NCBI GenBank assembly: GCA_001839685.1
Contig: MLAK01000909.1
Span: 6,819-18,356, forward strand
Reading direction: 5' to 3'
Length of the DNA: 11,538 nucleotides
Source of the DNA: Tritrichomonas foetus
Taxonomy: Eukaryota; Parabasalia; Tritrichomonadida; Tritrichomonadidae
In this document: one piece after another, positions 8,001 through 11,538 of the stretch
How positions within the stretch are numbered: position 1 is the stretch's first letter
Layout of the letters: every line of letters begins with the position of its first letter
Notes under the pieces: generated by a model
Database searches by the model: none
The model's input: only the letters and a program-made list of their open reading frames with translations
What the model was told of the DNA's origin: nothing
Made by a program: the position numbers and the translations under genes

Positions 8001-9747
8001 CATATAAAACTGAAGGCTCGATTCGATTCACATCTAAATAACTTAATAACGAGATGATTTGTGTAGTCAATGAAAAGTCGTTCATAAAAAATTGTCGAAA
8101 TTCGAATATCTGATTTACAAAAAAATCAAGATGCTTTAAATTTCGTGATTTGTTAGTTGATGAACTTAATATTTTGACAAAAATCGAAATAATATGATGA
8201 AATTGGTCGTCATCGAAGAAATCAATTTTCTTTGCAATATGATATGTCAGAGAATAAAAGTCAGTGTTATTAACTATATATGCTATTGCATTCATTGCTG
8301 AAATGCTTAATTTTTCATTTGTACTCATTGCGAAGTCAATTAAAATATCAACAACTTTGATTGCATCAAAAGTTCCATCTAAATAATATTGATAGGGAAT
8401 TGTACTAATTACGTTTAAAATATCATTCGAATGAAACCAGGATTGAATTGGCGAAAAAATAATTCGATTTAAAAGGACAACAATATTAATATGACCTTTC
8501 AATTCAAGGAGTTTTGGTAAACAAGATGAAAATCCTTGCATACAGGCACTCGTCATATCATTGTAGCCTTTTGTAAGAAATAACGAATACTTGGAAAATA
8601 TTAAAATTTGTGTTTCGATGCTGGTTTCAGGATCGTTGACAATTCTCGCCATAGTTTTGTATTTTGATGTCAATTGCAGAATTCTATCATTTTGATTTGC
8701 TTCCAAAAGATCAATCGGAAGAGGAAGTAAATAAAAAGTGGCTCGATTAACTAATAAATTAATTTCTATCGTAAGGGTATCAGTTTTTTCTTGTCTTAAA
8801 ATTTTTATTTGTAAACTTTGATCATCAATTTTTTCAATCATAAGCTTAAAAGGTGCCGGACTAAGTGATAATATTTGAAGTGCTGAGTCAATATTATTTG
8901 CATTTTCATTTTTGACATTTGAAAGAATATTAATTGATAGATCAATTAAATCATTCATTTCAAGTGATGCAAAATCGCATTTTATCATTGAAAAAATATA
9001 AGAAATAAGACTTATATTTTCTTCAATTGATGAATGACTTCGAATGAAAATTAATAATTCATTCACCAAAAATATTGGCTCATGCTTGATAATCTCCGTT
9101 ATCGCTAAAATTACAGGCCTATCGGATGGTTTCACTCCATTTTCCAGGAAAGTTATAAGTAGCTGCTTTAGCCAATTTTTTCCTAATCTTCCCAAATTTT
9201 TAATAATTGGAGCAGTCCGGTCTGAAAAAGTCTGGTCAATCGCAGGAAAGTACTTGAAAACGTTTATTTTCTTAAGGAATTCATTAATATAAGGCGTAGC
9301 AACGAAATTTGAGAGGAAACTGAAGGCGGCAACAATAATTGACGCACTTTTTTGATCAGCGGGAGACGAAATCGGATTTTTGGAGGATTCTGGAGGAGAT
9401 TGAGTAAAGTTTGGTGGTTTCGGAGATGACGCAGACGCTTTGTTTTCTGTAGAGATCGCCTCGAGGAATGTTTTCTGCATGAGAAAAGGATAATATGGCG
9501 TGATTTTCAACAAAAATACACCGGACGTTCTGTATGCGGAAAGTCGAACACTTGTGTTGGAATAAGCCGATGCGAACAAAATAAAATTCCAAAAGCGAGT
9601 TAAAAAATTTTCGATATCTAATTTTGAATAAGGGCGCAAAAATTGCCAGTTTACCTCGGTTTGTAATCGAACAAGGACCCGGACAATTTCTGAATGATCT
9701 GCTGTCGGAGATTTACAAGCTTCAATCTCAGACGAAATATCATCCAT
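5068..9747 (-). CDS. Large predicted alpha-solenoid (HEAT/ARM-like) protein, unknown function
   Basis: I do not recognise this 1559-aa protein. Most of it alternates amphipathic helical stretches with short turns and no clear beta-rich or catalytic motif, as in HEAT/ARM-type solenoids. There is no signal peptide and no obvious membrane segment. Two breaks interrupt the helices: an S/P/K-rich insert at about residues 100-136, and a charged low-complexity linker at about 825-955. The linker starts with a run of six glutamates (near DYSEEEEEE) and contains three degenerate KEKAY-type repeats (KEKAYTK, REKAYTE, KEKSYNK). It separates an N-terminal solenoid of about 820 residues from a C-terminal one of about 600. 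The start is the first ATG, preceded by TCATCAAAA; the frame ends in tandem stops (TAA TGA). It is divergent from the gene at 10383. A scaffold role in transport or nuclear complexes would fit the architecture, but nothing here shows it. Confidence 0.85.
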   Translation of the reverse strand: MDDISSEIEACKSPTADHSEIVRVLVRLQTEVNWQFLRPYSKLDIENFLTRFWNFILFASAYSNTSVRLSAYRTSGVFLLKITPYYPFLMQKTFLEAISTENKASASSPKPPNFTQSPPESSKNPISSPADQKSASIIVAAFSFLSNFVATPYINEFLKKINVFKYFPAIDQTFSDRTAPIIKNLGRLGKNWLKQLLITFLENGVKPSDRPVILAITEIIKHEPIFLVNELLIFIRSHSSIEENISLISYIFSMIKCDFASLEMNDLIDLSINILSNVKNENANNIDSALQILSLSPAPFKLMIEKIDDQSLQIKILRQEKTDTLTIEINLLVNRATFYLLPLPIDLLEANQNDRILQLTSKYKTMARIVNDPETSIETQILIFSKYSLFLTKGYNDMTSACMQGFSSCLPKLLELKGHINIVVLLNRIIFSPIQSWFHSNDILNVISTIPYQYYLDGTFDAIKVVDILIDFAMSTNEKLSISAMNAIAYIVNNTDFYSLTYHIAKKIDFFDDDQFHHIISIFVKILSSSTNKSRNLKHLDFFVNQIFEFRQFFMNDFSLTTQIISLLSYLDVNRIEPSVLYDFVNVSKTIINSTLSIVSGLQTDGNKNVKETEIRNEAFNYIAEQFKLMNFDSVPELEIDYSNFFPAFDTALKFLYALPINMAYKSYMINLFTYSMPLFPEMSAKFAEKYWSSYHDIRHRVNFLLIVSPNLIYIQNNNTLAIWCRLYLSVANSGLSDQLKEFSDTLHKISSSYINQFDEKTQFYPEFYAVEIYVNNDVTGIKNKIDNLSEENRYKLVEFIPKLKLHLLKKIGINEIEEKEPTQNNFHDYSEEEEEENKNENKESLNESQTVNLTSDLKANINTVKDVKESSKTSELGPILPRENKKGKSQDNQKDNKNGFKYQEPKEKAYTKETREKAYTEPKEKSYNKANKSPNKSSDVFIKKDQSYQELDPSDSFEDFQENLDNCEFLQRKLNITFDVKLITKSLLESNIIDKDPLHIFVKTQLHQKTFDFTTEQLERLIELYLNHNDISGLISVINHVKTQGKVLSIKKYLFPDNVLPIIFTYLENVSSSELLEISQYYQNTPHSYEIDLTLRSIYPNEYFNDIRNQEHITKKELAQFGETIFRANYDDHELLLEFIIDLIRGSKSKRRLEYVLTVANAIFSLTSVPKDSIDDFITACSEKYDLLPGPPLSMCVLTLAPKIESNEDFIQFIRRCYMRCLGKGSGVLRLHQALIASPGSKASENLANLSAPFLDSIIPSQYVTGVRYFTQALTSLAEPEIIPLIKANLAKLLQNFKNLRDNFPVSEVCGNPFTFMLSRDSLYVYQLEILQYTQFLIPPNEKASFTGLSPCLPRIISKYNEGSILSQLYIRSDTLLTSPGNIDMFKIYLSSLRERAEKAGNDRQKESFISDLVTQWMQNCEHYDCYAMAEIIYEWENVIFQFYELEQLLTLVCYQFFKYIPRFFPLFVGLARFVRKYDKGATDEEKEKIQSILKNSAMVNPVTAHALSTLLVNQKKYYKEALELAAFPKDCEESNQIIHSNPELVKILEAKDTLDFV
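6955..7045 (-). repeat. Short in-frame KEKAY-type repeats in the linker of the large protein
   Basis: Within the charged linker three successive units read KEKAYTKE, TREKAYTEP and KEKSYNK, with the flanking QEPKEK suggesting a partial fourth. On the plus strand they show as repeated GCTTTTTCT-like blocks. The spacing is 8-9 codons. The tyrosine and the lysine/glutamate pairs are kept while neighbouring residues vary. A disordered spacer or a short linear binding motif is possible. Confidence 0.6.
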
Positions 9748-9750
9748 TTT

Positions 9751-9757
9751 TGATGAT
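9751..9757 (-). promoter_or_regulatory. Initiator-like TCATCA at the start of the large gene
   Basis: On the minus strand ATCATCAAAA ends directly at the ATG (9747). A start at the first TCA (A at 9754) would leave a 5' UTR of about 6 nt, and at the second only about 3 nt. The match to the TCA-pyrimidine-(A/T) consensus is partial. The same TCATCAA word occurs in the divergent promoter at 10356. Confidence 0.4.
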
Positions 9758-9994
9758 AACTTTTTCTTAACTTTATTTGAATTTGAAATTACGATAAGAA
9801 TCGGAAAAAGTTTTTCTATGAAGTAGTAAAATGATTGAATACTTTTGAATCTGGTTCGTAAAATTTTGAGCGAATGACAAGTTTGAACGTTTTTTGCTTG
9901 TTTTTGAGTTTGACTCTTTTAGTCATTTCTAAGGTTGAGATTAGAATCAGCTTTATAGTTTCTTCATCTTCTAGACAAACCTATCATCATTTAG

Positions 9995-10150
9995 TGTCAC
10001 AAAATAATGAGATTTAATGGCTCAAATTTCATTTGTCATAGATTTTTGAGATATTCTAAAATACTTCATGCTAATTTAAATTCCAGTGAATACAAATTAT
10101 TGTAAATACCTTCTCAAAAATGAATAATCATATCTCATTATTTTGTGATA
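9995..10150. mobile_element. Candidate MITE-like element with 19-bp terminal inverted repeats
   Basis: The left end TGTCACAAAATAATGAGAT (9995-10013) matches the reverse complement of the right end (10132-10150) at 18 of 19 positions; the inner 17 bp are perfect. The four bases outside each end are TTAG (9991-9994 and 10151-10154), which could be a target site duplication. A second, inner inverted pair ATTTTTGAGA (10042-10051) and TCTCAAAAAT (10112-10121) is placed asymmetrically. The element is AT-rich, 156 bp and non-coding, like a miniature inverted-repeat element. The alternative is a long stem-loop or paired regulatory site serving the divergent promoters. Only multiple genomic copies would settle it. 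Confidence 0.45.
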
Positions 10151-10355
10151 TTAGTTTTACTCAAGAAGATATATCTATTATTTATTATAAATAAAAAGGT
10201 GTTTTATATTCTGTAATTTTTTTGAGGGCAAAATAATCTTATTTTAATAGACTTGGAACAATTGAATTCATTTTTCAATTTCCCCTTCAACTTTGAAAGA
10301 AAAATCACTAATTGAAAAAGTTTCCTCATCTTTGAAAGAAAAGAAAATTTTGAAT

Positions 10356-10362
10356 TCATCAA
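10356..10362 (+). promoter_or_regulatory. Initiator-like TCATCAA of the rightward gene
   Basis: TTCATCAATTT lies about 21-27 nt before the ATG at 10383. A start at the first TCA gives a 5' UTR of about 24 nt. The word TCATCAA is identical to that preceding the divergent large gene. No ATG lies between it and the chosen start. Confidence 0.45.
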
Positions 10363-10382
10363 TTTTTTTAAAATTGTGCAAA

Positions 10383-11381
10383 ATGGCGAATCGGTTAAAG
10401 ACCTCTTTCAATACGCCAATCGTTTCCATCAAAGAGTTCCGATTCTCATCAACAAGAGCCACAATTAAGCCAAAGAACCGTCCACACACAGCGAGCGACT
10501 CAACTTCTGGTTATATCACCGATGCCAATATTCCCGTTTGCTCGGGCCACTCAAGCCGTCTCCCTTTTCTGAACAAGACGAAAACCAAGCTCAACGAAAA
10601 CGAAATCGCAACAGTCGAAGAATCAGTTCGTCAAGGCGAAATCCTCGAACAAAATAATGGAATGCTCAAAATGCCATCTCGACTCCAGCAAATTCGAACC
10701 TCTTTCATCGAAGCAGAAAAAAGACCACTTGCAGTCGACCTCGAAATCTCATCAGAGTTTATAATTCCGACAATTGGAAACAAATATAATAATCATAATA
10801 TTCCATTAGAAAAAGATGACTCAATTATTTCACTTAATGATGATGATAATTTTGATGATAACGGTCGCATTGTCAAAAAAGCGGTTAGTTCAGAAACTAA
10901 CAATTCCTTATCAACTCAGTCCTCAAATTTGAATTCGGCATTGTGTTCTTCAAGAAGTATCAGTGCGAGAAGCCAACTTTCTAACCGAACAAATATCGTC
11001 AGAACTGGAGCTGTAACAAAAGAAGAAATTAAAGATCACGTTTGGGAATTATGCGATGAAGTGAATAATGTGTACAAGGAATGTAATGATACTGCACCAT
11101 TCACTCGACAATATTATGGAATGTATGATAGCAATGGGAAAACTGTTACACTACATGATCCACCTGGCCGAAGGAAAGCCTTAAGGATCATCCACCAGAT
11201 ACAGAATACCATATCACCGAGGAAATTTGAGATAACAATCAAACCGATTCCAGAAAAATACTTCTCAGCCGTTCGAATGAGGCAATATTGTGAACAAAAT
11301 CATTTGTGGAATCCTGCATTCTTTGATCAGCCGGTTGAAGTTTCAAACACAAGTCGAAGTACAAGCAGAAGCAGATACTAG
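10383..11381 (+). CDS. Unrecognised 332-aa protein with conserved-looking C-terminal region
   Basis: I do not recognise this protein. Residues 1-205 are polar and probably disordered: a basic start (MANRLKTSFN), a K/R/P-rich part (27-36), a helical stretch near 70-115, an acidic patch DDDNFDD (153-159) and a serine-rich tract (169-200). Residues about 210-317 look folded, with many aromatics and several cysteines: EEIKDHVWELCDEVNNVYKE (214-233), FTRQYYGMYD (240-249), DPPGRRKALRIIHQIQ (259-274), and RQYCEQNHLWNPAFFDQP (300-317). The C-terminal tail is S/R-rich (SNTSRSTSRSRY). There is no signal peptide or membrane segment. The open frame extends upstream to a TTG at 10293, but the first ATG at 10383 follows the initiator-like motif and has the common AAAATGG context. 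It ends in TAG. A nuclear or cytoskeletal adaptor is conceivable from the basic, disordered make-up, but this is only a guess. Confidence 0.8.
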   Translation: MANRLKTSFNTPIVSIKEFRFSSTRATIKPKNRPHTASDSTSGYITDANIPVCSGHSSRLPFLNKTKTKLNENEIATVEESVRQGEILEQNNGMLKMPSRLQQIRTSFIEAEKRPLAVDLEISSEFIIPTIGNKYNNHNIPLEKDDSIISLNDDDNFDDNGRIVKKAVSSETNNSLSTQSSNLNSALCSSRSISARSQLSNRTNIVRTGAVTKEEIKDHVWELCDEVNNVYKECNDTAPFTRQYYGMYDSNGKTVTLHDPPGRRKALRIIHQIQNTISPRKFEITIKPIPEKYFSAVRMRQYCEQNHLWNPAFFDQPVEVSNTSRSTSRSRY

Positions 11382-11440
11382 TTATATATCTGCTTTTTCC
11401 TCTATATATAACTTTGTTTGTATGTAAATAGTATCTATAC

Positions 11441-11538
11441 CTATCTATAACTATTTATAACTATTTATAACTATCTATAACTATTTATAACTATTTATAA
11501 CTATCTATAACTATTTATAACTATCTATAACTATCTAT
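11441..11538. repeat. 10-bp CTATYTATAA tandem array, truncated at right edge
   Basis: Nine full copies and one partial copy of CTATYTATAA run to the last base. The fifth position is C, T, T, C, T, T, C, T, C, C in order, so the first seven copies show a 30-bp higher-order period. A degenerate copy (GTATCTATAC) precedes the array at 11431. It begins about 60 bp after the stop of the preceding gene, so it may lie in its 3' UTR or downstream. The true length is unknown because the window ends inside it. Confidence 0.93.

Larger units (their letters stand above)
9748..10382. other. Divergent intergenic region with promoters for both flanking genes
   Basis: These 635 bp separate two divergently transcribed genes and must carry both promoters. 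They include initiator-like motifs at each end, the 156-bp inverted-repeat element (9995-10150) in the middle, and a 13-bp direct repeat CTTTGAAAGAAAA at 10291-10303 and 10330-10342, spaced 39 bp, upstream of the rightward gene. No ORF of note lies between. Confidence 0.65.

Noticed and set aside
10293..10382. Upstream extension of the rightward gene by 30 codons
   Set aside because: It begins with TTG, is K/S-rich low complexity, and covers the TCATCAA motif; the ATG at 10383 is the better start.

Overview
The window looks like nuclear DNA from a parabasalid protist (trichomonad), plausibly a Tritrichomonas or Trichomonas relative; the species cannot be fixed from the sequence alone. It is strongly AT-rich between genes. 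The genes are intron-free, use the standard code (TGA, TAA and TAG all act as stops), and have TCA-type initiator-like motifs 3-24 nt before their ATGs. The clearest lineage marker is the first gene, whose C-terminal half resembles the initiator-binding domain (IBD), the winged-helix core-promoter-binding fold described from Trichomonas vaginalis IBP39.

Layout: an 18-bp T/G-rich tandem array (1-141) runs off the left edge. An 880-bp AT-rich stretch follows, holding one doubtful 61-codon ORF. Then come an IBD-family gene (1025-1948, +), a 27-29-bp tandem repeat (1978-2107), and a convergent gene for a very short CTU2/NCS2-like tRNA 2-thiolation protein (2679-3470, -). A 1.6-kb gene-free region (3471-5067) is marked by a GC-rich 13-bp inverted repeat spaced 1.1 kb apart. 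A 1559-aa predicted alpha-solenoid protein of unknown function (5068-9747, -) comes next. It is divergent from a 332-aa unrecognised protein (10383-11381, +), and the 635 bp between them hold a 156-bp MITE-like element with terminal inverted repeats. A 10-bp tandem array (from 11441) runs off the right edge. Both ends of the window lie in tandem repeats, which suggests it may be a contig that stopped at unresolved repeats.

The genes do not form a recognisable pathway. One encodes a probable sequence-specific promoter-binding factor, one a tRNA wobble-uridine thiolation subunit, and two are lineage-specific unknowns. Shared features are transcriptional: all four have a TCA-containing initiator-like motif close to the ATG, and the divergent pair shares the same TCATCAA version. 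No complete transposase, CRISPR array, rRNA or tRNA was found. The candidates of most interest are the MITE-like element, the 1.1-kb inverted-repeat pair, the minimal CTU2 and the two unassigned proteins.
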